Both the position numbers and the translations under genes were made by a program. From positions 276-64,275 of the forward strand of contig NZ_AZGK01000002.1 of NCBI RefSeq assembly GCF_001435315.1: DNA of 64,000 nucleotides. Direction: 5' to 3'. How positions within the stretch are numbered: position 1 is the first letter of the stretch; each line of letters begins with the position of its first letter. This stretch comes from Lentilactobacillus parabuchneri DSM 5707 = NBRC 107865 (lineage in GTDB: Bacteria > Bacillota > Bacilli > Lactobacillales > Lactobacillaceae). The notes under the pieces were generated by a model. That model did no database searches, was not told where the DNA came from, and worked only from the letters and a program-made list of their open reading frames with translations. Positions 1 to 10,700 of this stretch are shown here, in pieces.

Positions 1-10
1 GAAATTGAGA

Positions 11-53
11 GTAGACCTCTCAAAACTAAACAAAACTTTCGACAATGTGCAGG
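11..53 (-). other. Pre-16S processing stem, 3' arm
   Basis: This stretch just outside the 16S 3' end is the reverse complement of 1752-1799 with few mismatches. For example the two arms share CCTGCACAT, GTCGAAA-TTTTGTT and AGGTCTAC blocks in opposite orientation. Such long stems flanking 16S are the classic RNase III processing stalk. The pairing is seen directly; the RNase III role is known for bacterial rRNA in general. Confidence 0.9.
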
Positions 54-63
54 ATTCCGTTTT

Positions 64-1648
<1,585 letters not shown>

Positions 1649-1751
1649 TACTTTTTAAAATGATAAGCCTGTTATAGCTCATGATTTAATTTATTATTTG
1701 TTTTACGAATTGACTTCGCAAATGTTTGGCTTCGATTAAAAATCAAAGCGC

Positions 1752-1799
1752 CCTGCACATTTGTTTGTCGAAAATTTTGTTCAGTTTTCAAAGGTCTAC
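1752..1799 (-). other. Pre-16S processing stem, 5' arm
   Basis: 5' partner of the stem described at 11-53. It lies about 100 bases upstream of the mature 16S 5' end in the transcript. The region between it and the mature 5' end (about 1649-1751) is AT-rich leader sequence with no gene. Confidence 0.9.
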
Positions 1800-1886
1800 A
1801 TGTGAAACACAAACATTTTAGATGAATGAGCTAAAATTGTTCGGCTATTCAAATCCTTGTGTTCCTTGCTTCTAACAGCAAAAACA

Positions 1887-1915
1887 ATTATATAACAGCT
1901 AATCTTTCAAGTCAA
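1887..1915 (-). promoter_or_regulatory. rrn promoter P2
   Basis: On the minus strand there is a TTGACT -35 box (1910-1915), a 17-base spacer and a perfect TATAAT -10 box (1887-1892). It points into the 16S gene and lies upstream of the processing stem, as expected for the proximal rRNA promoter. Confidence 0.9.
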
Positions 1916-1974
1916 CAAAAACTTTTAAATTAGTAATTGGTATATGTGTTCTTGGTAACGAAGCAACGAGTAAT

Positions 1975-2003
1975 ATACTATCAGGTATTTAGAGTCAGGT
2001 CAA
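1975..2003 (-). promoter_or_regulatory. Possible rrn promoter P1
   Basis: A second minus-strand promoter-like site lies 88 bases upstream of P2: TTGACC (1998-2003), a 17-base spacer and TAGTAT (1975-1980). Tandem promoters are usual for rRNA operons of Firmicutes. The -10 box is weaker than that of P2, so this is less certain. Confidence 0.6.
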
Positions 2004-2141
2004 CAACTAATTGCAAAAAATTGAAAATTTGTGCGATTTTGAAATCTTAAAGATTGTTAACACCGAGACAAAACCTCACCATTCCGTTCTTTGAGCCTGT
2101 ATACTATCAACTGAAAACTCTTGAAAGGAAGCTGTTGACCA

Positions 2142-3326
2142 TTGGATAAAATCGTAATTATAGATGCAAAGCGAACCGCGATTGGCAAATTAAACGGCAC
2201 TTTATCGTCATTAACAGCCGAACAGCTTGGCACGTCGGTGACATCCGCATTGCTAAAAAGCACCGCCATTCGACCTGATCAAATTGACCACGTCATTTTT
2301 GGCAATGCCATTCAAGCAGGCAACGGCCAAAATATTGCGCGCCAAATCGAACTCAATAGTGGCATTCCCGAAAACAAAACGGCTTACACCGTCAACCAAG
2401 TCTGCGGATCCGGCTTGCAGGCAATCCATCAAGCATACACGTCTCTTCTATTAGGAGAAACAACTACGGTGATTGCCGGCGGGACAGAAAGCATGTCCAA
2501 CGTTCCTTACCTCAACATGTCTCAACGAAAGGCAACCAAATTCGGCCCAGTCACTTTATACGATGGTTTGCAGCGTGACGGCTTAACAGATTCCTCGACT
2601 GACCAGCCAATGGGCATGACCGCAGAAAATGTTGCCGATGAATATCACGTCTCACGACACGAACAAGATCTGTTTGCCCTGCGTTCACATCAACGCGCCG
2701 CGGCTGCTATGAAACAAAATTACTTTGCGGATGAAATTATCCCGCTGACGATTCCACAACCAAAATCAAAAGCGCCACTCACAATCACCACAGATGAGTC
2801 CGTTCGTTTCGATACCAATATGGAAAAATTAGCAAACCTCCGGCCGGCATTCAAAGCGGACGGAACCGTTACTGCTGGCAACAGCGCCCCCCTCAGCGAT
2901 GGTGCTTCGGCGTTATTGCTGACGACAGCCACTCACGCAGATTCCTTGGATGTCAAACCAGTCGCTGAAATTTTGGGATATGCTGAGTGCGGAATCGATC
3001 CGAACGTGATGGGATACGCCCCTTACTTGGCAATCAACAAGCTGCTACAAAAATTAGAAATGGCAACGGATGACATTGACCTTTTTGAGATTAACGAAGC
3101 CTTTGCCTCTCAATCAGTTGCCGTTATCCGCGATCTCGATATTTCACTGGAGAAAGTCAATATCAACGGAGGCGCCATTGCGCTTGGCCATCCTCTGGGA
3201 GACTCCGGTGCTCGAATCGTGACAACACTCATCCACAACTTAAAACGTACCCACCAAGAATTTGGAATTGCCGCTTTATGTATGGGCGGTGGCATGGGAT
3301 CAGCTCTTGCTGTAAAGCTCATCTAA
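2142..3326 (+). CDS. Acetyl-CoA C-acetyltransferase (thiolase)
   Basis: Biosynthetic thiolase of 394 residues, the usual family length. It condenses two acetyl-CoA to acetoacetyl-CoA in the cytoplasm; in lactobacilli this is normally the first step of the mevalonate route to isoprenoids. The acylated cysteine is Cys88 (VCGSG), and the catalytic base pair is His350 (GHPLGDSG) and Cys380 (CMGGGMG). The start is a TTG at 2142 with AAAGGAA about 11 bases upstream; no ATG or GTG fits better. It stands alone, transcribed away from the rrn operon, and ends at a terminator at 3325-3376. Unlike in some relatives, no HMG-CoA synthase or reductase lies next to it. Confidence 0.93.
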   Translation: MDKIVIIDAKRTAIGKLNGTLSSLTAEQLGTSVTSALLKSTAIRPDQIDHVIFGNAIQAGNGQNIARQIELNSGIPENKTAYTVNQVCGSGLQAIHQAYTSLLLGETTTVIAGGTESMSNVPYLNMSQRKATKFGPVTLYDGLQRDGLTDSSTDQPMGMTAENVADEYHVSRHEQDLFALRSHQRAAAAMKQNYFADEIIPLTIPQPKSKAPLTITTDESVRFDTNMEKLANLRPAFKADGTVTAGNSAPLSDGASALLLTTATHADSLDVKPVAEILGYAECGIDPNVMGYAPYLAINKLLQKLEMATDDIDLFEINEAFASQSVAVIRDLDISLEKVNINGGAIALGHPLGDSGARIVTTLIHNLKRTHQEFGIAALCMGGGMGSALAVKLI

Positions 3327-3376
3327 AAAATAGGCCTTTGAACGATGCAATGATGCTCGCTCAAGGGCCTATTTTT
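3325..3376. terminator. Bidirectional terminator
   Basis: Inverted repeat with AAAAATAGGCC at the left and GGGCCTATTTTT at the right. The A-rich and T-rich flanks suit both the thiolase gene and the convergent minus-strand gene. Confidence 0.85.
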
Positions 3377-3382
3377 AATTTA

Positions 3383-4966
3383 CTAAATTTTCACACGTTC
3401 GGCATCAGGCAAATGTTCGGCAAATGAACTTTGGTAAAGCCAATAATAAAGTCGTTTTGTGGTTTTAGACATCTCCGCATAATCCGGATTAATGGATTTA
3501 ACTTCCGGATAAACGCGCATCAAGTGGCTAAACGCGCTAAAAGTTCCAGCATGCGACATGCCATCATAATCTTTTTGACCACGTTCAACAAGGCCCATCA
3601 ATTGATCCATCTGATAACGGGCCAACTTGTCAATATAATCCAAAATCGTCGGTTCAACTTGAAAATTCGGCTTAACCACGCCACGAGGCTTAGTATATGC
3701 CGCTGTTTTAACCTGATCCAGCAACTGATTTCGAATCAGGGAGTACTTCGTCATTAGAGGTTCAAGGAAAGTTGCCTGAATAATTTGATGGGTGGTTTCA
3801 AAGATGCCATAGCTGATCTTGATTGTTTCGCCACGGTCATTGACAACCTGACGATCATTTTCCAACACGTAACTAAAACGCATCTGATAATCCTGGTGCT
3901 GCGCATTCCTGGCACTGCCAGCATTGCTTAAGTTTAAAATTGGCAACCTCTCAGCCAGCTCGGCCCCGGATTTGGGAAGCCCCAGGTAGTCGGCAATCTC
4001 AGATAAGTGGGCGCCCGTCTGCTTGATCACAGTGTCTTCGTCGGTCGCTGTGGTTACCGGAGCGCCAATTAAGTCGGGGTTCTTGATGCTAAAATAATCA
4101 AAAATCAGTCCATACAGGCCCAATGACGCCAATGAATCAATCATCCCAGAAACCGTATGGTTCACAAATAGGTTCACGTCGTCAGTTAAGGTCGTCTCCC
4201 CTAAGTTTTCCAACATCATTTTCGGTAGATCATGTTCATGGCTAAAATCATCTTCATTATACGAATAATTTCCGAGCAGCGGCTGAGTTGCATCCCCGAC
4301 CGCATGATTCGCCAAATAACCATCACTGATTTCTTTTGAAATGCCAGAGGCAATCTGTTCATCGGTCACCGAAGCTTGAGTGGATTCATTATTAATGGTT
4401 CGAGTCGGCGACGTCGCGCTCATATACGCATTCACATGGTTAAACCAATCATTGACCAAGGCATTTTTTTGATCCTGATTCAGCTGTTCAAGAGACGAAT
4501 TAATCCGATAAACGACTCCGCCTGCACCAGCAATCGCCCGGACAAATTGAATCACCGCGGTCTTGTAGCCAACGATAAATTTAGCTTCGTCGGAAGTTTG
4601 GCTTAAATATTCCGAAAAATGAACCCCAGCGGCCCGATTAATAACTGAGCGATCGGTATCGCCAGTCGCCCACAATGACATATAGTTAAATTGGTCAATG
4701 GTTACGTTCTTAAGATCTTTAACGGCAACCAAATACCCCATTTGAATTGCCTTGGATACTTTAAATTCAGCCAGCGAGATACTTGGCTGCAACGGACGGG
4801 GTAAAAACGATCGTAGTCCCCTGGCGATTCGTTCAGAATAAATCGAACTCTTGGCATATGTATTTTCACCAAGCACCTTGGATGTCATTAAGCCCAGCAT
4901 ACTGAATAATTTTTGTTGTTTCGATTGGGTATCGGAATCATGAGTTGAAATCGGCTCCTTGTTCAT
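3383..4966 (-). CDS. Hypothetical protein, 527 residues
   Basis: I do not recognise this protein family. The open frame extends 20 codons further upstream, but the ATG at 4966 is the better start because AGGGGGTGG sits about 7 bases before it. The protein is soluble-looking, with no signal peptide and no clear membrane span. It contains short conserved-looking blocks such as WATGDTDRSV and AGVHFSEYLS in the first third and SYGIFETTHQ in the second half. It is a single-gene unit between two terminators. I considered an MpaB/latex-clearing oxygenase fold but cannot show its signature. It is certainly a gene (long frame, good ribosome site); the function is unknown. Confidence 0.8.
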   Translation of the reverse strand: MNKEPISTHDSDTQSKQQKLFSMLGLMTSKVLGENTYAKSSIYSERIARGLRSFLPRPLQPSISLAEFKVSKAIQMGYLVAVKDLKNVTIDQFNYMSLWATGDTDRSVINRAAGVHFSEYLSQTSDEAKFIVGYKTAVIQFVRAIAGAGGVVYRINSSLEQLNQDQKNALVNDWFNHVNAYMSATSPTRTINNESTQASVTDEQIASGISKEISDGYLANHAVGDATQPLLGNYSYNEDDFSHEHDLPKMMLENLGETTLTDDVNLFVNHTVSGMIDSLASLGLYGLIFDYFSIKNPDLIGAPVTTATDEDTVIKQTGAHLSEIADYLGLPKSGAELAERLPILNLSNAGSARNAQHQDYQMRFSYVLENDRQVVNDRGETIKISYGIFETTHQIIQATFLEPLMTKYSLIRNQLLDQVKTAAYTKPRGVVKPNFQVEPTILDYIDKLARYQMDQLMGLVERGQKDYDGMSHAGTFSAFSHLMRVYPEVKSINPDYAEMSKTTKRLYYWLYQSSFAEHLPDAERVKI

Positions 4967-5091
4967 TTCGAAACCACCCCCTAGTATTATGACTATAATA
5001 GCATAAACCAGCGGTTCGTACTGCATGGAATTGGGATTTTAACACTCCCTTATACTATTTAAATCCTCACAAGCGTTATTTTTGCACATTC

Positions 5092-5121
5092 AAATTCATT
5101 CCTGTATTCTTATGGTATAGA
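5092..5121 (+). promoter_or_regulatory. Putative promoter of csbD-like gene
   Basis: TTGCAC (5092-5097) and TATAGA (5116-5121) are separated by 18 bases, with a TGG extended -10 motif directly before the second box. It lies about 20 bases before the CsbD-like start codon. Confidence 0.45.
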
Positions 5122-5142
5122 TAAGGAAAGGATGTGACACTC

Positions 5143-5331
5143 ATGGGAAAATTAAAAAACAAATCCGATGAAGTACTTGGCAAAGTAAAAGAAACGGTCG
5201 GTGACGCAACTGGCAACGATAAACTGAAGTTAAAGGGTAAAGCACAAAAAACTTCAGGTAAAGCCAAAGACAAAGTTGAAGACGTTAAAGAAAAAGCATC
5301 CGAAAAAATCAACGACACCTTAGACGACTAA
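5143..5331 (+). CDS. CsbD family stress protein
   Basis: Small, very Lys/Asp/Glu-rich protein of 62 residues. Blocks such as GKVKETVGDATGNDKLKLKGKA are typical of the CsbD/YjbJ family. In Bacillus CsbD belongs to the general stress response; the molecular role is not known. The start is the ATG at 5143, preceded by AAGGAAAGGA; an upstream GTG at 5134 overlaps that ribosome site and is unlikely. The gene has its own promoter-like site and a strong terminator, so it is monocistronic. The residues are mostly polar and probably poorly folded in isolation. Confidence 0.88.
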   Translation: MGKLKNKSDEVLGKVKETVGDATGNDKLKLKGKAQKTSGKAKDKVEDVKEKASEKINDTLDD

Positions 5332-5392
5332 CCACCTCTCAAATCATTTGTTGTTCATCGATATTAAACAATTCCTGAACCGACTTTAATAA

Positions 5393-5433
5393 GAATCCCG
5401 GCAATCACAAACCCTGTGGTGTCGGGATTTTAT
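5393..5433 (+). terminator. Rho-independent terminator
   Basis: Stem with AATCCCG and CGGGATT arms, followed by TTTTATTTG, downstream of the CsbD-like gene. Confidence 0.85.
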
Positions 5434-5473
5434 TTGTAAAAATGAGAACCGAAAACTTTTTCTCGCTTTAGTA

Positions 5474-5502
5474 TTGCATGGCAAATCAGAATGCTCTATA
5501 AT
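5474..5502 (+). promoter_or_regulatory. Putative promoter of GNAT gene
   Basis: TTGCAT, a 17-base spacer and a perfect TATAAT (5497-5502), 64 bases before the start of the acetyltransferase gene. Confidence 0.6.
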
Positions 5503-5566
5503 TCACTCTCGTGTTATTTTCATCTAATCAATTGAATTAGAAATTTAAACAGGGGCGTGATTTAAA

Positions 5567-6100
5567 ATGTCAGCAACTTACTTACGACAAGCAACTAATA
5601 AAGACCTTCCAGAAATTAAAAAAATTATCGCTGAAGCAAAAGCGTATCTTAAAAAACAAGGGATTGATCAATGGCAAAACGGTTACCCGGCGGATGAAGA
5701 CTTGGAAACCGATGTTAACTTCGGTATCACTTACGTATTAATCGTTGATGGCAAAATTGCCGGCACCGCCGCGCTGCATCAAGGCCTCGACGTCAACTAT
5801 TTAAATATCCACGACGGAGAATGGATCAATGGCGTTCATGGCCGTTACACGGCTATCCACCGAATTGCCATGTCATCCAATTTTCGGGGTCAGCACCTTT
5901 CCGATAAAATGGTCAGTGGCTTGATCACAATTTCAGGCGTCCTGGGCTATAAGGATATCCGCATTGATACACATCCCGAGAATTTAGGTATGCAACACGT
6001 GATTACCACGAATGGCTTTACCAAACGCGGCACGATTTATATGTCTGAAAGCGACAGCGAAGCATCACCACGGTATGCCTACCAACTGATTATTGGGTAA
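5567..6100 (+). CDS. GNAT family N-acetyltransferase
   Basis: Cytoplasmic acetyl-CoA dependent acyltransferase of 177 residues, normal for the fold. The start reads like many GNAT enzymes (YLRQATNKDLPEIKKII). Strand beta4 and the acetyl-CoA loop are visible as IHRIAMSSNFRGQHLSDKMV, a variant of the R/Q-x-x-G-x-G/A motif, and the later HPENLGMQHVITTNGF block is the usual N-x-x-x-x-x-x-x-x-GF element. The substrate cannot be read from the sequence. The ATG at 5567 has AGGGGCGTGA upstream. A small membrane protein gene follows after 42 bases and may be co-transcribed. Confidence 0.9.
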   Translation: MSATYLRQATNKDLPEIKKIIAEAKAYLKKQGIDQWQNGYPADEDLETDVNFGITYVLIVDGKIAGTAALHQGLDVNYLNIHDGEWINGVHGRYTAIHRIAMSSNFRGQHLSDKMVSGLITISGVLGYKDIRIDTHPENLGMQHVITTNGFTKRGTIYMSESDSEASPRYAYQLIIG

Positions 6101-6142
6101 CCGACTCAAAAGGGGTACAATACTCTTAATGAGGTGATAGCA

Positions 6143-6334
6143 ATGGCACAAGATGATGCTGCCGTGAAGACCGCACTAATCGTCATGTACGTCATTGGCG
6201 TGGCTTGTCTGGCAATTACATTTTTCCTATTGGATAAGGTTAACGGAAAATGGTTCACGAAATTTTCCGTGGGACTCGCAACGATCGTGTTAATCATGGG
6301 AATGATATTGTTAAATGTCGTGAATTTAAATTAA
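6143..6334 (+). CDS. Small two-span membrane protein
   Basis: Protein of 63 residues with two hydrophobic segments, about residues 10-31 and 43-61, separated by a short loop with charged residues (DKVNGKWFTKF). The ATG at 6143 follows GAGGTGA; the GTG at 6134 lies inside that ribosome site. I do not recognise the family. It is followed by a terminator and probably shares a transcript with the upstream acetyltransferase gene. Confidence 0.7.
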   Translation: MAQDDAAVKTALIVMYVIGVACLAITFFLLDKVNGKWFTKFSVGLATIVLIMGMILLNVVNLN

Positions 6335-6365
6335 GACAAATCAGGCCATTTATTTTAAATAGTCG

Positions 6366-6417
6366 TTAACAAGAGGCTGGGACAAAAGTATCAACTTTTG
6401 ACTCAGCCTCTTGTTTG
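6366..6417 (+). terminator. Rho-independent terminator
   Basis: Long hairpin with arms ACAAGAGGCTGGGACAAAAG and CTTTTGACTCAGCCTCTTGT (one bulge), followed by TTTGG. The GAGGCTGGGACAAAAGT type is common at gene ends in lactobacilli. Confidence 0.85.
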
Positions 6418-6443
6418 GTGATTTTATACTATCTAGCTGAAAC

Positions 6444-6555
6444 GTGAGACAATCGGCTGATCCCGGCCATTTAAGCCCATCAATCAATCATTCCAAATTC
6501 AGGAATAATCGATTGATGGGCTTAAATTCTGGGATCAAAACGCCTGTTGTCTCAC
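6444..6555. repeat. Long imperfect hairpin, 112 bases
   Basis: Near-palindrome with ends GTGAGACAA and TTGTCTCAC and a strong central part (TTAAGCCCATCAATC with GATTGATGGGCTTAA) around a 7-base loop. Both arms are about 50 bases with a few mismatches. It lies between convergent genes and is followed on the plus side by CTCTTTTTG. It may be a terminator or a small mobile repeat relic. Confidence 0.75.
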
Positions 6556-6599
6556 TCTCTTTTTGTTTAATTTCATGCTGCTTAACACCGTCTCGTAGG

Positions 6600-7745
6600 C
6601 TAAATCTGCTCAAATGCCTGTTTCAAATCGGCAATCAAATCATCCGGATCTTCCAATCCAACCGACAAACGGATCAGTTCATCCTTAATGCCCATTTTTA
6701 AACGCTCTGGCTTGGGGATTTCGAAGTGTGACATAAATGCCGGCACCTCAACCAAACTCTCCGCTGCGCCCAAACTGACGGCTAAAATGATCAGCTGCAA
6801 GCTATTCACAAACTTGGCTGCATCCAACCCATCCTTAATTTCAAAGGACAGCACTCCACCTGCGCCCTTGGCCTCCTCGCTGATAATTTTGAAATCATCA
6901 CTTGTCTGATCAACGGTTGGGTAATAGATCTTGGCGACCTTTGGATTGCTTTTTAAGTATGCAATGATTTTCTCAGCATTTTGGATGTGACGGTCCATTC
7001 GAATATTGAGCGTCTGAATGCCCCGTCTCAGTAAGTTCGCCTCTTGTGGCGCCAGGACTGCACCGATTGTGTTTTGAACGGCGTAAATTTGATTGCTGAG
7101 TTCTTTATTTTTTGTCACGATCATCCCGGCAGTAAAGTCGGAATGTCCGCCAAGATACTTGGTTGCGGAGTGCAATACCACATCAGCCCCCAAATCCAGA
7201 GGTCGTTGGAGATATGGCGTCAGGAACGTATTATCCACAATCACCAGGGCATCATGTTGATGTGCAATCTTAGCAATCTGTTTGACACTTGAGACTTTCA
7301 AAAGCGGGTTTGTCACCGGCTCAAAATAAACGCCCTTGGTATTGTCTTGAAAGGCTGCCGCCACGGCGTTGGTATCTTGAGTATCAACCTCGGTAAATTC
7401 AACACCCCGCGGTTTGAGAAAATCATTGACCAACCGAAAAGTCCCACCGTAAATATTATCGCCAATGATGACGTGATCTCCCGGCTTAAATAACGATAAT
7501 GCCGCGTGAATGGCCGCCATCCCGCTGGAGAAAGCAAAGCCCCGATCACCATTTTCAAGTGCCGCACAAACATCCTCAACCGCATCTCGGGTGGGATTTC
7601 CAGAACGTTCATAGTCCCATTTCACGTCAGACCCCAACTTGGGGTATCTAAAAGTTGAAGAATTATAAATTGGCACGTTGACAGCACCCGTCGTATTGTC
7701 GTTAGGGCGGCCGCCACGAACGAGTAACGTATTAAATTTAACCAT
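6600..7745 (-). CDS. Cys/Met metabolism PLP-dependent enzyme (cystathionine gamma-synthase/lyase type)
   Basis: Protein of 381 residues, normal for the family. Pyridoxal phosphate binds Lys196 ([11 protein letters not shown]); Asp171 (VDNTF) holds the pyridine nitrogen; YERSGNPT near residues 45-52 and SSGMAA near 73-78 are phosphate-site elements. The enzyme makes or splits cystathionine (or a related thioether) in methionine/cysteine interconversion. Sequence alone does not separate synthase from beta- or gamma-lyase. The start at 7745 has AGGAGATC upstream. It begins 32 bases after addA ends on the same strand, so it may be the last gene of an addB-addA transcript. Confidence 0.92.
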   Translation of the reverse strand: MVKFNTLLVRGGRPNDNTTGAVNVPIYNSSTFRYPKLGSDVKWDYERSGNPTRDAVEDVCAALENGDRGFAFSSGMAAIHAALSLFKPGDHVIIGDNIYGGTFRLVNDFLKPRGVEFTEVDTQDTNAVAAAFQDNTKGVYFEPVTNPLLKVSSVKQIAKIAHQHDALVIVDNTFLTPYLQRPLDLGADVVLHSATKYLGGHSDFTAGMIVTKNKELSNQIYAVQNTIGAVLAPQEANLLRRGIQTLNIRMDRHIQNAEKIIAYLKSNPKVAKIYYPTVDQTSDDFKIISEEAKGAGGVLSFEIKDGLDAAKFVNSLQLIILAVSLGAAESLVEVPAFMSHFEIPKPERLKMGIKDELIRLSVGLEDPDDLIADLKQAFEQI

Positions 7746-7777
7746 TGAAAGATCTCCTATCTCATCAATATTTTTAA

Positions 7778-10700
7778 TTACTGAACCGGAACAAGTTGAT
7801 CTGATGATAACAAATATAAGTACTTCTTGGAAATCGGCTTTCCCAAAATTTTAGCCAACGCAATGGCATACAGCCGCAATTGCCCTTCATAACGGTCGCG
7901 AATCGTCTCAATCGTTGTCTGAGGTGTTAAGCGATCCGTTTTGTAATCAAATAAATAAACGCCGTCGTCAGCCTCAACGTAGCCGTCAATAATTCCGTGA
8001 ATTAAAATCCGTTGCTGTTCATTTCCACCGAAGTTTTTAAAGGCCTGATTGGCTTTCATCAACAGTGAAAACGGCACCTCGCGATGGGTTTTCGTCGGAT
8101 TTGCCAGCACCACTTGACCGACTGGACTTTGATAAAACTTGAGAATCCCAGAGACATTAATGGCCTGGGCAACGTTTTCTTGCAGAATCCCGGTTTTAAC
8201 GAGGTGATTGATGAGCCCAGTCACTGTTTCCATCGTTGGCTCATCTTGGAGGTCAACTTGTTGTAAAACCAAGTGGGTCGCCGTTCCGACCTCGGTTGGT
8301 GCGGGCTTTTTATCGCCGTTTTCCGCAACAAATTTTGGTGTCGCCAGACTCGGCTGTGTATATCTACCGGGCTTAATGACCTGATTAACATCAATTCGGG
8401 CCAGATTTCCAAGCTGGACGTTATCCGGATCGTCAAATAGCCGTTTGATTTCTGATACCGACTGGTAGGCAGTTGTTTGAGTCGCTGGAACGTGTGGATA
8501 CTGGTAATTCATTATTTGAGAAAGCTGTTTGGCCTTACCGTTGTCAGCAGACACGGTTTCGACCTGGTCTTCAACCCATTTTTTCGGATCAGGCGCCTGA
8601 GTGCCCGCCTGCTGCTTACCTTGAATAATCATCGCAGCATCGTAAAACTTTAAGCTGAAATGGCTTTGATCGGATTCGAGCCGGTTCACCAGCTGACTGT
8701 CTCCATACCCAGCAGTAATCGCAGGATGCCGTGAAATCGCCGGTCCAATCCAGTCCAGATAACTCTTGGCAGAATTCCGCTCGGAAATCGGTAATAAAAT
8801 CGCCGTTTCTTCTGTCTTGGCCTGCCAATCGGTGACAACTTTTTGAGGGTCAAGGATGTCCGACTTTGACGTCCCCTTGGGTGAAGCAACTTTTCCAACC
8901 AAGTAGAGCCGCTGCTCTGCCCGGGTTAACGCAACGTAAAGTTTACGCATTTCCTCTGACAAGCCGGCATTTTTTGTGACATCGACGACTGCTCGACGTT
9001 GGAGGGGCTCCAAGACCTCTCTGGTTTCGGTATTTAAATATGAAATTCCGACTCCCAGATGATCGTTTAAAATCGCAGAACCACGGGTATCCTGCGGGTT
9101 AAACTGCTTGCCAATATCGTTTAAGAAGACAATTGGAAACTGGAGTCCCTTACTGCCATGAATGGTCATGACATGAACCATATTTTCAGAAGCATTGGGA
9201 ACTGCCGTCGCCAGGTCATCGTCTCGTTCCTGCATCCGCTCAATAAAGAGGACAAACCGGAATAGCCCCTTAAACCCGTTTTTCTCATAGTCGGCTGCCC
9301 GTTCATAAAGTGCGTGTAAATTGGTCTGGCGCTGATATCCGCCGGGCATGCCGCCAACGTAATCCAAAAAGCCGGTTTGCTTGTAAATTTCCCAGATCAG
9401 CGCCACTAAACCGTCTTGCTGGGCAACGTCTTTGAAGTGATCCAACTGGTTAAAGAAGCGCTCGATCAACGGATAAATCGCTTGGGCATAATCATTGGGC
9501 TCGGAAGTTGGGTAATCCCGATAAAATTTTAAAACTGATTGATAATAGTTGCCCGTTTTCTGATTAATTCGTAAGTAAGCTAACTGGTTGTCGTCCAAGC
9601 CAACGATTGGGGAACGCAACACCGCCACCAGTGGAATGTCTTGATAGGGATTGTCAATAATTGATAACAGCGACAGCATAATCTGGATTTCAGTGGTCTT
9701 TAAATAACTCTTGGCACCGGTAATTTCAGCCGGAATGCCATATGCTTTAAAGATTTGAGACATGGTCACCTGACTGTTGCGGGTAGGTGAAATGACCGCA
9801 AAATCGCCATAGGTGACTGGTCGATAGTCATCCCCATCAGCAATCTTTTCACCCTTATCAATGATTTGGCGAATCTTTTGGGCAATCAACTCCACTTGGC
9901 CCTCATCGGCATCAATCACTTGGTCAGCCGGTAATGGTTCGGACTGTGCCAGTGGCTTCTTTGAACTGTACAACATGATTGAAACGTCCGCCTTCAAATC
10001 TTTTGGATAGTAGTTAGCACCAAATTTTAGCTTGGCGTCGGCATAGTCAATCTCACCCACATCACGGTCCATGATTTGCTCAAAAATTAAATTAATAAAA
10101 TTATCAACGTTTTCAGTTGAACGGAAGTTGTCCGCCAAAGTAATTAACTCGTTGTGATTATCAGCCAGCGAATAGGCGCGTTGTTTGTTGATAAACATTT
10201 GTGGATCCGCCAATCGGAAGCGGTAAATCGACTGCTTGGAGTCGCCCACCATAAACCGGTTGCCGCCGTCTTTTTTGGCCAGCTTGTTTAAAATTGCGTC
10301 CTGCAGGCGGTTATTATCCTGATACTCATCGGTCATTATCTCGTAGTATTGATTACGCAATTTTTCTTGAACTTGAACGGCCTGTGGGAGATCGCTGGAC
10401 AAAATTTGAAAGGCAGCCTGTTCGATGTCGATAAATTCCATCAAATGGCGCTGCTTTTTGGTTGCTTCATAAGACGTACGGAATAATTTAACCACCGAAA
10501 TCAGCTTTGCCACGCGTTTTTTAGCGGCCTGCATCAGTTGGATATTGTCTTTTTCATCCATTGAAAAATAATCCGCGCAAAGTCCCCGCAGATTTTTCTT
10601 GTTTTGCTCATTGAGTTCCTTAATCTGTTCGTGAGTCGCCTTTTGTTCCGGCTCCGCTTTTCGTAATTGCGGAATTTTTGTGAACTCAAAACTTGTTAAG

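Noticed and set aside
3383-4966. MpaB/latex-clearing oxygenase identity
   Set aside because: No convincing heme-binding signature could be placed.
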